NCBI GenBank assembly: GCA_964532485.1
Contig: CAZHKE010000002.1
Coordinates: forward strand, 62,001-126,000
Direction: 5' to 3'
Length of the DNA: 64,000 nt
Source of the DNA: DATBSK01 sp964532485
Lineage (GTDB): Bacteria; Actinomycetota; Acidimicrobiia; IMCC26256; PALSA-555
The notes beneath the pieces are model-generated. The model was not told the DNA's origin. It saw only the letters and a list, made by a program, of their open reading frames with translations, and made no database searches. Each line of letters begins with the position of its first letter. The stretch's first letter is position 1. Positions 40,686-49,595 of this stretch are shown here, piece after piece. The translations under genes were made by a program, and so were the position numbers.

Positions 40686-41773
40686 CGCTGCCCCAGCCGC
40701 GGTCCGACGTCGCCGAGCTCGTCGGCTACCACTCGCCTCAGCTCGACGTCGACGTGCGACTGAACACCAACGAGAGCCCGTACGTTCCGCCGCCGGCGTT
40801 CGTCGACGCGTGGCTCGACGCGCTGCGCACGGTCCCGCTGAACCGCTACCCCGACCGCGCCGCGAGCGAGCTGCGCGGCGCGCTCGCCGCGCGCGTCGGG
40901 CAACCGACCGAGCGCGTCTTCGCGGCGAACGGCTCGAACGAGGTGCTCCAGACGCTGCTGCTCGCCTATGGCGGCGCCGGCCGGCGAGCGCTCGTCTTCG
41001 AGCCCAGCTACGCGCTGCACTCACACATCGCCCGCATCACCGGCACACAGGTCGTCACCGGCGACCGGACCGACGGCTTCCGCGTCTCGCCGACCGAGGC
41101 CGGGCTCCTCGTCGCGGCGGAGCGACCGGCCGTCGTGTTCCTGTGCAGCCCGAACAACCCCACCGGCACGGTCGAGCCGCGCGCCACGGTCGAGGCGATC
41201 CTCACGTCGGTGCTCGACCACGGACCGGGCCTGCTCGTCGTCGACGAGGCGTACGGTGAGTTCGCCGCGTGGAGCGCCGCGGAGCTCGTGGCCGACGACG
41301 TGCCCCTCGTGGTCGTTCGCACCTACTCGAAGGTCTGGTCACTCGCCGCGCTGCGACTCGGCTTCGCCGTCGGCCCGGCACCGGTCGTGGCCGAGCTCGA
41401 GAAGGTCGTGCTCCCGTACCACCTCTCGGCCGCGACCCAGCTCGCCGGTCTCACGGCGCTCGAGTTCGATGCCGAGATGCGGGAGCGGGTGGGAGCGCTG
41501 ATCGCCGAGCGGGAGCGGCTCTCGTCCGAGCTCGCGCTCCTGCCCGGGCTGACGGTCTTTCCGTCGGGAGCCAACTTCTTGCTCGTACGATTCGACGGTG
41601 ATGGTCACGCACTCTGGCAGCAGCTCGTCGACCGGGGCGTCCTCGTGCGCGACTTCTCGCAGTGGCCGCGGGTCGAGAGCTGCCTGCGCATCACGGTCGG
41701 CACACGCGACGAGGACGACCGGCTGCTCGACGCACTGCGTGACATCGTGACGTCCCGGTCGGAGCGCGTCTGA
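40682..41773 (+). CDS. hisC: histidinol-phosphate aminotransferase
   Basis: 363 residues from GTG 40682 (GTGA overlap with hisD). Fold type I PLP enzyme: LNTNESPYVPP near the start, FAANGSNEVLQTLLLA, LCSPNNPTGT, VVDEAYGEFA and the PLP-binding Lys in TYSKVWSLAALRLGF, then SGANFLLVRF and CLRITVGTRDEDDRLL. It transaminates imidazole acetol phosphate with glutamate. The hisB ATG overlaps its stop by one base. Confidence 0.96.
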   Translation: MTLPQPRSDVAELVGYHSPQLDVDVRLNTNESPYVPPPAFVDAWLDALRTVPLNRYPDRAASELRGALAARVGQPTERVFAANGSNEVLQTLLLAYGGAGRRALVFEPSYALHSHIARITGTQVVTGDRTDGFRVSPTEAGLLVAAERPAVVFLCSPNNPTGTVEPRATVEAILTSVLDHGPGLLVVDEAYGEFAAWSAAELVADDVPLVVVRTYSKVWSLAALRLGFAVGPAPVVAELEKVVLPYHLSAATQLAGLTALEFDAEMRERVGALIAERERLSSELALLPGLTVFPSGANFLLVRFDGDGHALWQQLVDRGVLVRDFSQWPRVESCLRITVGTRDEDDRLLDALRDIVTSRSERV

Positions 41774-42354
41774 TGGCTCGCCACGCCGACCGCCAGCGAG
41801 CCACGAAGGAGACGTCGGTCTCGGTCTCGCTCGGCATCGACGGCTCGGGTCGCGCGACCGCCTCGACGGGCATCCCCTTCTTCGACCACATGCTCGAGCA
41901 GCTGGGCAAGCACGCTCGCTTCGATCTCGACGTCGAGGCCGAGGGCGACCTCGAGGTCGATCTGCACCACACGGTCGAGGACGTCGGCATCCTGCTCGGC
42001 GAGGCACTCCGGGAGGCGCTCGGCGACAAGGCGGGAATCCGGCGCTTCGCCTCCGCGACGGTGCCGCTCGACGAGGCACTGGTCCAGGTGTCGCTCGACC
42101 TGTCGGGTCGCCCGTACCTCGTGTACGAGGTCGACCCTGTCGTCGAGTGGATCGGCACGTTCGACGTGCAGCTCGTCGAGGAGTTCTGGCGCGCCTTCGC
42201 GGTCGCCTCGGCGATCACGCTGCACATCCGGTCGCTCAGCGGGAAGAACGGCCACCACGTGATCGAGGCGTCCTTCAAGGGGGTCTCGGTCGCGCTGCGA
42301 GACGCCGTGCGCATCGAGGGTGGTGGCGTCCCGAGCACCAAGGGCACGCTGTGA
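41773..42354 (+). CDS. hisB: imidazoleglycerol-phosphate dehydratase
   Basis: 193 residues, the monofunctional length. GIPFFDHMLEQLGKHARFDLDV, VDLHHTVEDVGILLGEAL, and GKNGHHVIEASFKGVSVALRDAV supply the paired metal-binding His clusters for manganese. It dehydrates IGP to imidazole acetol phosphate. The usual next gene, hisH, is not present; hisA begins 34 bases downstream with no visible remnant between. Confidence 0.97.
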   Translation: MARHADRQRATKETSVSVSLGIDGSGRATASTGIPFFDHMLEQLGKHARFDLDVEAEGDLEVDLHHTVEDVGILLGEALREALGDKAGIRRFASATVPLDEALVQVSLDLSGRPYLVYEVDPVVEWIGTFDVQLVEEFWRAFAVASAITLHIRSLSGKNGHHVIEASFKGVSVALRDAVRIEGGGVPSTKGTL

Positions 42355-42388
42355 CGACCGGCGCTTAGTCCGTGAGCGACCGGCACCG

Positions 42389-43126
42389 GTGACGTTCACG
42401 CTCTACCCGGCGATCGACCTGCGTGCGGGTCGCGCCGTCAGGCTCCGACAGGGTGAGTTCGACGAGGAGACCGTCTACGACGACGACCCGGTCGCGGTCG
42501 CGCGCGCGTTCGCCGGTGCCGGCGCGGAGTGGCTGCACGTCGTCGATCTCGACGCGGCGCGCACGGGCCAGCCGGCCAACCTCGCGAAGATCGAAGCCAT
42601 CGCCGCTGCCGTACCGTGCAAGGTGCAGACCGGCGGGGGAGTGCGCAGCGTCGAGGCTGCGGGAGCACTCCTTGCGGCAGGCGCACGGCGCGTCGTCGTC
42701 GGGACCGCGGCCGTCGAGAGCCCCGAGCTGGTGGAGGAGCTGTGCCGGCTCCACCCGGGATCGGTCGCGGTCGGGCTCGACGCGCGCGGACGCGACGTCG
42801 CCGTGCGCGGTTGGACCGAGGACCCCGGCGTCGACCTCGTCGAGGCCGCGCTGCGGTTCGCCGAGGTCGGAGTCTCGGCGCTCGTCGTCACCGAGATCGC
42901 GCGTGACGGCACCATGGAGGGCCCCTCGCTCGACCAGCTCCTCGTCGTCCTCTCGGCGACGGACGTGCCGGTGATCGCGAGCGGTGGGGTGGGTTCGCTC
43001 GCAGATCTCGTGGCCCTCGCCGACGTCCGGGCCGGCGGACGGCGTCTGGCGGGGGCCATCGCCGGACGAGCGATCTACGAGGGCCGCTTCACGTTGGCGG
43101 AGGCGCTGGAGCGGCTCGGCGGGTGA
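42389..43126 (+). CDS. hisA: phosphoribosylformimino-AICAR-phosphate isomerase HisA (TIM barrel)
   Basis: 245 residues from GTG 42389. YPAIDLRAGRAVRL carries the first catalytic Asp; VQTGGGVRS and IASGGVGSLADL are phosphate-binding loops; VTEIARDGTMEGPSLDQL carries the second Asp/Thr pair. In many actinobacteria this protein is PriA, which also does the TrpF reaction. Here a separate trpF exists in the same window, so a dual role is less needed. The gene closes the his operon; hisF does not follow. Confidence 0.94.
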   Translation: MTFTLYPAIDLRAGRAVRLRQGEFDEETVYDDDPVAVARAFAGAGAEWLHVVDLDAARTGQPANLAKIEAIAAAVPCKVQTGGGVRSVEAAGALLAAGARRVVVGTAAVESPELVEELCRLHPGSVAVGLDARGRDVAVRGWTEDPGVDLVEAALRFAEVGVSALVVTEIARDGTMEGPSLDQLLVVLSATDVPVIASGGVGSLADLVALADVRAGGRRLAGAIAGRAIYEGRFTLAEALERLGG

Positions 43127-43230
43127 GGTGGAGCGCCGGGCGTCGGCGCGGGGTACGGTCCCGGTCGGATGGGTGCGCCTCCCGGCCAGGAAGGGCATCC
43201 CGACCAGCACCTGTGAGAAGGGGGTCGCTG

Positions 43231-43443
43231 ATGAGCGAGGCAGGTCTCCTCGACGAGGGGTTCTTCCGGCGGTACCGCGAGCTGCTCGACGCGGAAGATG
43301 CCGCCTTCGACGAGCTCGAGCACGCCTACGAGGAAGGCGACCGGGCGCACTTCGAGCAGGACCTCACGCTGTGGCGGACGGTGTTGGAGCGCCGCCACAC
43401 GTTCCTCGAGCGACACGGCATCGAAAGCCTCGTGAACGGCTGA
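43231..43443 (+). CDS. small acidic protein of unknown function
   Basis: 70 residues from ATG 43231, preceded by GAAGGGGG. The sequence is helical and charged (FFRRYRELLDAEDAAFDELEHAYEEGDRAHFEQDL, WRTVLERRHTFLERHG). No family is recognised. It follows hisA by about 100 bases, and its stop codon is embedded in the left arm of a strong hairpin. Confidence 0.75.
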   Translation: MSEAGLLDEGFFRRYRELLDAEDAAFDELEHAYEEGDRAHFEQDLTLWRTVLERRHTFLERHGIESLVNG

Positions 43444-43477
43444 TCGATCGGGCGCGCCGGGCGCGTCCGGATCAGCC
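43438..43477. terminator. symmetrical bidirectional terminator holding both convergent stop codons
   Basis: Outer arms GGCTGATC (43438-43445) and GATCAGCC (43470-43477) are perfect complements, with an inner CGGGCGCG/CGCGTCCG stem. The plus-strand stop TGA (43441-43443) lies in one arm and the minus-strand stop (43472-43474) in the other. No T-run is needed in high-GC terminators of this kind. Confidence 0.7.
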
Positions 43478-45451
43478 CGAGGTGGCGCCGGTGCTCGACG
43501 CGGCCGTGACCGCGTCGAGGAGCCGGGGCGCGACCCAACGCGGCCCGTCGCCCTCGTAGTGCCCGCCGTCGCGGGGGCGCAGCGTGACACCGTCGACCTG
43601 CTCGGGACAGGGTGGCCCGTCGGGGCACACGATCTCGGAGAGGTCGACGACGCTCACCGAGTCGGGATGCGCGGCCGCGAACTCGCCGAACAGCTCGTTG
43701 AGTCGGACGATCTTCTCGTCGTCCTCGGGGTTGCGCACGTAGGTCTCGGCGTGCTCGGCCCGAGGTGGGTTCGTGAGCAGCACGAGATGCGCTCCGTTGG
43801 CGGTGATGAGCTTGCGTGACTCCTCCAGGCGCTCGAGCACCATCGCGTCGGCGGCCTTGGTGCCGAAGCGGAAGAGGCGGTCGCCGACACGCCGATCGGC
43901 GGTCTCCCAGGTGCTCAGCCAGAGCACCGTCTGCGGCGCCTGCTCGGCCACCTGCGACCTGAGGTAGGGCGCCGTGCCGTCGGAGCAGTCGCGACCCCAC
44001 GGGATCGCCTCGCCGTCGGGCAGCGTCGGGACGCCGGTGATCAGCCCGCAGCCCGGTCGGGTCGCGACATGGAGCGTGATGCCGCGCGCGGCGGCTTCCT
44101 GCTGGAGCGCGTCGCTGAGCGACGCGGCGACCGAGTCGCCGAGGAGCAGGACGTTGCCGAGCGCGGGAGCCGGCGCGGGCCCGCTCGGGTCGGTCGCCAC
44201 CGTCGGGCTCTCGACCACGCTCCCGGGCGTCGCGCCGAGGAAGGTCGGCGGCTCGCGCCCGCCGGTCGTCAGGAAGATCGAGATGATCGCGACCACCACG
44301 AACGCTGCCGGCGCGGCGACGCGCGCGAGCTGGCCCTTGATCGCCCCGTGCCGGATCGGGAGCTCGACGAAGTAGTACGAGAGTGTGGAGATCCCGAACG
44401 TCGCCACGAGCCGCACGAGCGCGAGGTCCCACCCCGACAGCCCGGTGCGTGGCTCGGAGATCGCGACGACGACCGGCCAGTGGTACAGGTACAGGCCGTA
44501 GGAGATCAGGCCGATCCAGCGAATCGGCCGCAGCGAGAGCGCCCGGCCGATCGGTGAGCCCGCGGGCTGCACGATCGAGACGATCATGAACGCGGTCGCG
44601 ACGGCGAACAGCAAGAAGCCGCCGTAGTAGAGCCACGCCTGTGTGTCGGTGGTGCTGGTGAACGCCCAGAGCATGAACGCCGCCGCGGCGAAGCCGATCG
44701 CCTGCACGCCGCGGCGCTGGCCGTCGGTCGTCGGGCGCCAGCGCGTGAGGACGATCGCCAGCAGTGCGCCGACGAGAAGCTGGCTCGCGCGCGAGTCGGT
44801 GCCGTAGTACGCGCGCGACGGGTCCGACGAGTCGTAGGTGCTCATCATCACAGCGCTCGACGCGACGATGCCGCCGACGCAGACGGCGGCGAGCACGTTC
44901 GTCCGTCCCCTGCCGGCCTTGAGCGCGGCGAACGTGATCAGGGGCCAGACCAGGTAGAACTGCTCCTCGATCGCGAGGGACCACGCGTGGCGCAGCGGCG
45001 ACGCCTCGCTGAAGAGGTCGAAGTACGACTGCCCGGACGCGATGAGGTGCCAGTTCGCGCCGTAGAAGAGCGTCCACAGCATGTCGCCGCGGATCGAGTC
45101 GAGTCGTGTCGGGTCGGCCTCGAAGTACGCCCACAGGCCGACGAGCAGCAGCGCGAGGAACAGCGCGGGCAGGAGCCGCTTGGCCCGCCGGGCCCAGAAC
45201 GCCACGAAGTCGATGGCGCGGCTCCGGCCCCACTCGGTGATCAGCAGCGACGTGATCAGGTAGCCCGAGAGGACGAAGAACGTGTCGACGCCGAGGAACC
45301 CACCCTCGAAGACGCCCGACCCGAAGTGGAACGCCATGACCGAGAGCACCGCCACGGCGCGCAGGCCGTCGAGCGCGGGCTTGTGGCCGAACCTGGTGGG
45401 CAGCGCGACGCCCGGGCCGCTCACGCCGGACGTCGTCGCTGCGTCGGGCAT
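43472..45451 (-). CDS. acyltransferase 3 with SGNH domain (OafA/YrhL-type)
   Basis: 659 residues. The N-terminal 370 residues form about 10-11 membrane helices of the acyltransferase-3 fold with HKPALDGLRAVAVLSVMAFH, GVDTFFVLSGYLI, WSLAIEEQFYLVWP and ISYGLYLYHWPV. After another helix and a Pro/Ala linker, the extracytoplasmic SGNH domain has LLLGDSVAASL (Ser) and DGGHYEGDGPR near the end (catalytic His region). Such proteins O-acetylate peptidoglycan, lipids or surface polysaccharides. A TAGATT box seven bases before ATG 45451 suggests a leaderless promoter. Confidence 0.92.
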   Translation of the reverse strand: MPDAATTSGVSGPGVALPTRFGHKPALDGLRAVAVLSVMAFHFGSGVFEGGFLGVDTFFVLSGYLITSLLITEWGRSRAIDFVAFWARRAKRLLPALFLALLLVGLWAYFEADPTRLDSIRGDMLWTLFYGANWHLIASGQSYFDLFSEASPLRHAWSLAIEEQFYLVWPLITFAALKAGRGRTNVLAAVCVGGIVASSAVMMSTYDSSDPSRAYYGTDSRASQLLVGALLAIVLTRWRPTTDGQRRGVQAIGFAAAAFMLWAFTSTTDTQAWLYYGGFLLFAVATAFMIVSIVQPAGSPIGRALSLRPIRWIGLISYGLYLYHWPVVVAISEPRTGLSGWDLALVRLVATFGISTLSYYFVELPIRHGAIKGQLARVAAPAAFVVVAIISIFLTTGGREPPTFLGATPGSVVESPTVATDPSGPAPAPALGNVLLLGDSVAASLSDALQQEAAARGITLHVATRPGCGLITGVPTLPDGEAIPWGRDCSDGTAPYLRSQVAEQAPQTVLWLSTWETADRRVGDRLFRFGTKAADAMVLERLEESRKLITANGAHLVLLTNPPRAEHAETYVRNPEDDEKIVRLNELFGEFAAAHPDSVSVVDLSEIVCPDGPPCPEQVDGVTLRPRDGGHYEGDGPRWVAPRLLDAVTAASSTGATSG

Positions 45452-45458
45452 CGAGCCA

Positions 45459-45464
45459 AATCTA
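45459..45464 (-). promoter_or_regulatory. -10 box (TAGATT) of the acyltransferase promoter
   Basis: On the minus strand TAGATT is followed by seven bases and the ATG at 45451. Its first three bases are also the TAG stop codon of the upstream hydrolase gene. Confidence 0.5.
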
Positions 45465-46088
45465 CCGACCGACCTCCCCGATCAACCGGTCGGCTGCTGA
45501 CACGACCGGGTCGGTGCGACCGACGAAGAAGTGGCTCGCGCCGGGCACGATCTCGAGCGTGGTCGCCTGCCAGTTCGCGACCGCTGCTTCGATCTGCTCA
45601 GGCGCTCGGACCTCGTCGTGCTCCGCGAGCACGAGGTGCTTCGGCCGCGGATCGTCGGCGACCCGGGCCCGCTCACCCGTGAAGTGCAGCGGGGGCGCGA
45701 TCGCGAGCCATGCCTGCACTCGGTCGTGGAGGAGCGAGAGTGTCACGTCGGCGCCGAACGACCAGCCGGCAACCACGAGCGGGAGCGACGGCTCGACTTC
45801 GGCTGCCAGCGCATCGAGCGCCGCGGACGCGTCGGCACGCTCGCCGCGCCCCTCGTCGAAGGAGCCCGTGCTGCGTTCGACGCCGCGGAAGTTGAATCGC
45901 AGGCAGGTCACGCCACGTTCGGGCAGGGCACCGAAGAGCGCCGAGATCACGATGCTGCGCATCGTGCCGCCGTACTGGGGATGCGGGTGACACAGCAAGG
46001 CAGCTGCGCGCGCGTCGCCGGTCGCCAACGCGAGCTCGGCCTCCAGCTCGACGGTGTCGTCGACAGGCAGCGTCCGGTGCTCGCTCAC
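45462..46088 (-). CDS. alpha/beta hydrolase (dienelactone-hydrolase/YcjY-like)
   Basis: 208 residues from GTG 46088. ALLCHPHPQYGGTMRSIVISALF with the oxyanion region, VAGWSFGADVTLSLLHD with nucleophile Ser in G-W-S-F-G, LVLAEHDEVRAPEQI with acidic residue, and GASHFFVGRTD with catalytic His. The early HPHPQYGGTM motif marks a small family of bacterial hydrolases related to KANL3/Tex30 proteins. The substrate is unknown. Divergent from the thioesterase gene, each with its own leaderless -10 box; the acyltransferase gene follows 10 bases after its stop. Confidence 0.88.
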   Translation of the reverse strand: MSEHRTLPVDDTVELEAELALATGDARAAALLCHPHPQYGGTMRSIVISALFGALPERGVTCLRFNFRGVERSTGSFDEGRGERADASAALDALAAEVEPSLPLVVAGWSFGADVTLSLLHDRVQAWLAIAPPLHFTGERARVADDPRPKHLVLAEHDEVRAPEQIEAAVANWQATTLEIVPGASHFFVGRTDPVVSAADRLIGEVGR

Positions 46089-46094
46089 AGCGGC

Positions 46095-46100
46095 ATCGTA
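46095..46100 (-). promoter_or_regulatory. -10 box (TACGAT) of the hydrolase leaderless promoter
   Basis: On the minus strand TACGAT is followed by six bases and the GTG at 46088. Confidence 0.6.
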
Positions 46101-46120
46101 TGGGCCATCAGCGCGCTCGG

Positions 46121-46126
46121 TAGCCT
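46121..46126 (+). promoter_or_regulatory. -10 box (TAGCCT) of the thioesterase leaderless promoter
   Basis: TAGCCT is followed by eight bases and the GTG at 46135. The two divergent -10 boxes are only 20 bases apart, so the promoters overlap back to back. Confidence 0.6.
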
Positions 46127-46134
46127 CGGCGGCC

Positions 46135-46959
46135 GTGGCGACGCGGTTCGAGCGCGATACGGCGATCGAGAAGGTCGGCGACGGTCGCTACCGCGCGTCG
46201 CTCGACGCCGGCTGGTGGGTGCAGCGCGGTCCGAACGGGGGCTACCTCGCGGCGATCATGCTGCGGGCGATCGTCGACGCCGTCGGGGACGAGACGCGCG
46301 CGCCGCGCTCGTTGACCGTGCACTACGCCACCGCCCCGGAAGAGGGCGAGGTCGTCGTCGCGACCGACATCGTGCGCGCCGGTCGTTCGCTCACGTCGTG
46401 CACCGCGCGCCTGCACCAGGACGACCGCCTCGTGGCCGTCGCCGTGGCGGCGTGCTCCAGCCCGCGCGAAGGTCCGGAGTTCTGCGATCTCGTCATGCCG
46501 GAGGCCACCCCCGCAGCCGAGCTCGAACGGCGTGACCTGCACGCGGAAGCGCCCCGGTTCGCACGCCGCTGGGACAGCCGCTGGGCGGTCGGCACGCCCC
46601 CGTTCGACGCCGACGGGGCCCCGGCGCGGAGCCACGTCGCGCTCGGCGGCTCCTGGATGCGACTGGAGGAGCCGCAGCTGTTCGATGCGCCGGCGATCGC
46701 CGCGCTCGCAGATGCACACATCCCGCCGATCTTCGTTCGGACCGATGAACCGCTCGTCGTCCCGACGGTCGACCTCACCGTGCACTTCCGACGAGCGCTG
46801 CCGCATCCTCGGATCTCCCTCGACGGCTTCCTCCTCGCCGTCTTCCGGACGAACGCCGCCGCGGACGGCTTCATGGAGGAGGACGGCGAGATCTGGTCGC
46901 CAGACGGCACGCTGCTCGCCCAGAGCCGGCAGCTCGCCGTGATCCTGCCGATGTCGTGA
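46135..46959 (+). CDS. acyl-CoA thioesterase (double-hotdog, TesB-like)
   Basis: 274 residues from GTG 46135. DAGWWVQRGPNGGYLAAIMLRAI is the characteristic N-terminal block of the actinobacterial 4HBT-3/TesB-like family, and PRSLTVHYATAPEEGEVVVATDIVRAGRS the first hotdog strand set; a second hotdog (about 150-274) includes WMRLEEPQ and DLTVHFRRALP. These hydrolyse acyl-CoAs. It is divergent from the hydrolase. It ends 12 bases before the convergent oligopeptidase. Confidence 0.88.
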   Translation: MATRFERDTAIEKVGDGRYRASLDAGWWVQRGPNGGYLAAIMLRAIVDAVGDETRAPRSLTVHYATAPEEGEVVVATDIVRAGRSLTSCTARLHQDDRLVAVAVAACSSPREGPEFCDLVMPEATPAAELERRDLHAEAPRFARRWDSRWAVGTPPFDADGAPARSHVALGGSWMRLEEPQLFDAPAIAALADAHIPPIFVRTDEPLVVPTVDLTVHFRRALPHPRISLDGFLLAVFRTNAAADGFMEEDGEIWSPDGTLLAQSRQLAVILPMS

Positions 46960-46971
46960 TGGACTCGCGCG

Positions 46972-49095
46972 TCACGTGTCGGAGACGCCCATCTCGTCGA
47001 GCGCGAACGCGAGGACCTGGGCCTCTTCGCGCCATGACTCGTAGCGGCCCGATGGGCCGTGGTGACCCGCGCCGAGCTCGGTCTTGAGGAACAGCACGCC
47101 CGCGTCGGGCTGCGTGACGGTCGCGCGCATCTTCGCGACCCACTTGGCGGGCTCCCAGTACTGCACGCGCGGATCGTTGAGCCCGGCGGTGACGAACAGG
47201 GCCGGGTAGGCCTGGTCGGTCACGTTGTCGTAGGGCGCGTAGCTCTTGATGTAGTCGTAGATCGCACGGTCGTGGACCGGATCGCCCCACTCCTCCCATT
47301 CGGTGATGGTCAAGGGCAGTGACTCGTCGAGCATCGTCGTCAGGCAGTCGACGAACGGGACCTCCGCCACGATCGCGTGGAACAGGTCGGGGCGGAGGTT
47401 CGTCACCGCACCCATGAGGAGACCGCCGGCGCTGCCGCCTCGCGCGACGAGTCGCGCGGGTGACGTGTAGCCCTGCTCGACCAGGTGCTCCGCGCACGCG
47501 ATGAAGTCTGTGAACGTGTTGCGCTTGCGTCCGAGCTTGCCGTCCTCGTACCAGGGCCTCCCCAGCTCGCCGCCACCGCGCACGTGGGCGATCGCGTAGG
47601 CGACGCCACGCTCCAGCAGGCTGACCCTCGTCGACGAGAAGACCGGGTCGATGCTCACCTCGTAGGAGCCGTACCCGTAGAGCAGGAGCGGTGCCGAGCC
47701 GTCGAGCGCGAGGCCGTTGCGGTGGACGACCGAGATCGGCACGCGGATGCCGTCGGGTGCGGTGGCCCACAGCCGATGGGTCTCGAACTCGTCGGCGTCG
47801 TATCCCTCGACCGGCTGCACCTTGACGGTCGTCGCGGTGCGCGCGTCGAGGTCGTAGTCGATGTCGGAGCGCGGGACGACGAGTGAGGTGTACCCGTAGC
47901 GAACGACCGTCGTGTCGAACTCGGGGTTCGCGCCCAACCACGCCGAGTACACCTCGTCGGGCATCGCGACGAGATGCTCTTCGGGGTCGGCGCCGTCGCC
48001 GAGGCGCAGGACGCGGAGTCGCTCGAGCCCGTCCGCCCGCTCGGAGACGACGAGATGGTTCGCGAACGCGTCCACGTCGGCGAGCCTGACCTCGGGTCGG
48101 TGGGGGACGACCTCGACCCAGTCGGCCCGGCTCGTCGAGCTCGCGGGCGCGACCATGAGCTTGAAGTTCTCGGAGCCGTCGGCGTTGGTGAGGATGTAGA
48201 GGCGGTCGTCGCCAGCGGCGTTCGCGTGATGCTCGATGTGGTACTCGACTCCCTGCTCGCGCGGCGCGACGCAGCGCGGCGGTGCCGTCGGATCGCCGGC
48301 CGCGACGAGATGCACCTCCGATGTCAGCTTCGACGCAGCGCTGATGACGACGACACCGCCGCTGCGCGCCCGCCCGAGGCTCACGTAGAACCGCTCGTCG
48401 TCCTCCTGGAAGACGAGCACGTCGTCGTCGGTGTTGGTGCCCAGGCGATGCCGCCAGATCTGGTAGGGGCGGACCGCCTCGTCGGGCCGCACGTAGAAGA
48501 GCGTCTGGTCGTCGTTCGCCCACGCGAGGCCGTAATAGGTGTTCTCGATCACGTCGTCGAGATCGGAGCCGACCTCGAGGTCGCGCACCCGCAGGGTCGC
48601 CCGCTCTGCTCCCGTCACGTCGACGCCGAATGCGAGAGAGCGCTGGCCGGGGGAGAGCGAGAGCGTGCGGAGCACGAAGTACTCGTTGCCCTCGGCGAGC
48701 TCGTTCTCGTCGAGCACGATCTGCTCGCCAGACGTGGTGCCGGGTGCCGAGTCGGGATCGGGCGGCGTCGTCTCCCCGGCCGGCCGGCGGCAATGGATCG
48801 CGTAGTCGCGCCCCTCGACGGTGCGGACGTAGTACTCCCACGAGCCGCGCCGAATCGGAGCGGAGACGTCGGTCTCGCGGATCCGCCGCTTGATCTCCTC
48901 GAAGACGACGTCCCGGCGCGCGAACGTGTGGGCGAGTCCCGCGTCGGTGAACGCGTTCTCGTCCTCGAGATACCGGCGCACCGCAGGGTCGTCGCGGTCG
49001 CGCATCCAGAACCACTCGTCGACCCGCTCGTCGTCGAGGTGACGCAGCGTCGTCGGGCGGCGCGGTGCGCGCGGTGGTTCGCGATCGGCGACCAT
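46972..49095 (-). CDS. S9-family prolyl oligopeptidase / oligopeptidase B
   Basis: 707 residues from ATG 49095; an upstream start at 49137 in frame would add 14. N-terminal propeller with EWFWMRDRDDPAVRRYLEDENAF, typical of oligopeptidase B. Catalytic domain from about 430: LLLYGYGSYE, VRGGGELGRPWYEDGK, LVARGGSAGGLLMGAVTNLRPD (nucleophile Ser), TAGLNDPRVQYWEPAKWVA (Asp) and GAGHHGPSGRYES (His). Enzymes cleave short peptides after basic residues in the cytoplasm. It converges with the thioesterase. Confidence 0.93.
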   Translation of the reverse strand: MVADREPPRAPRRPTTLRHLDDERVDEWFWMRDRDDPAVRRYLEDENAFTDAGLAHTFARRDVVFEEIKRRIRETDVSAPIRRGSWEYYVRTVEGRDYAIHCRRPAGETTPPDPDSAPGTTSGEQIVLDENELAEGNEYFVLRTLSLSPGQRSLAFGVDVTGAERATLRVRDLEVGSDLDDVIENTYYGLAWANDDQTLFYVRPDEAVRPYQIWRHRLGTNTDDDVLVFQEDDERFYVSLGRARSGGVVVISAASKLTSEVHLVAAGDPTAPPRCVAPREQGVEYHIEHHANAAGDDRLYILTNADGSENFKLMVAPASSTSRADWVEVVPHRPEVRLADVDAFANHLVVSERADGLERLRVLRLGDGADPEEHLVAMPDEVYSAWLGANPEFDTTVVRYGYTSLVVPRSDIDYDLDARTATTVKVQPVEGYDADEFETHRLWATAPDGIRVPISVVHRNGLALDGSAPLLLYGYGSYEVSIDPVFSSTRVSLLERGVAYAIAHVRGGGELGRPWYEDGKLGRKRNTFTDFIACAEHLVEQGYTSPARLVARGGSAGGLLMGAVTNLRPDLFHAIVAEVPFVDCLTTMLDESLPLTITEWEEWGDPVHDRAIYDYIKSYAPYDNVTDQAYPALFVTAGLNDPRVQYWEPAKWVAKMRATVTQPDAGVLFLKTELGAGHHGPSGRYESWREEAQVLAFALDEMGVSDT

Positions 49096-49198
49096 CAGCC
49101 CGGCAGTCTCCCACCCGGTCCTGTGCATCCTCGCCACCGATCCGACGACACCGATCTCGTCGCTCGAATACGCAGCCAGAAGGGAATCTCGCGACGGC

Positions 49199-49204
49199 TA
49201 CGCT
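49199..49204 (+). promoter_or_regulatory. -10 box (TACGCT) upstream of hisI
   Basis: TACGCT ends 10 bases before the hisI ATG at 49215, implying a very short leader and no ribosome-binding sequence. Confidence 0.45.
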
Positions 49205-49214
49205 CGATTGCGCG

Positions 49215-49595
49215 ATGAGCACGAGCGCGACACCGATCGCGGCCACGGATGCGGAGATCCAGTCGATCCGTTGGAACGACGACGGCCTCGTTCCGGCGAT
49301 CGTGCAGGACGAGGCCTCGGGCCAGGTCCTGATGATGGCGTGGGTGAACGAGGAGTCCCTGCGTCGCACCCTCTCCGAGGGGCGGACGGTCTTCTGGAGC
49401 CGGAGCCGACAGGAGCTCTGGCGCAAGGGCGACACGTCGGGCGATCGCCAATGGCTGCGGGCCGCCCACTACGACTGCGACGGTGACGTCCTGCTCTTCG
49501 TCGTCGAGCAGGAGGGGAGGGGCGCCTGCCACACGGGTGCGCGCAGCTGCTTCTTCCGTGCGTTCGGCGACGGCTCCGAACCCGGTCCCCGGTGA
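49215..49595 (+). CDS. hisI: phosphoribosyl-AMP cyclohydrolase
   Basis: 126 residues, the monofunctional form. MMAWVNEESLRRTLSEGRTVFWSRSRQELWRKGDTSGDRQ is the HisI core, and YDCDGDVLLFVVEQEGRGACHTGARSCFF carries the zinc and magnesium ligands (Asp, Cys). It opens the purine ring in step three of histidine synthesis. It is separated from hisDCBA by 6 kb of unrelated genes. trpE overlaps its stop as GTGA, linking his and trp. Confidence 0.96.
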   Translation: MSTSATPIAATDAEIQSIRWNDDGLVPAIVQDEASGQVLMMAWVNEESLRRTLSEGRTVFWSRSRQELWRKGDTSGDRQWLRAAHYDCDGDVLLFVVEQEGRGACHTGARSCFFRAFGDGSEPGPR

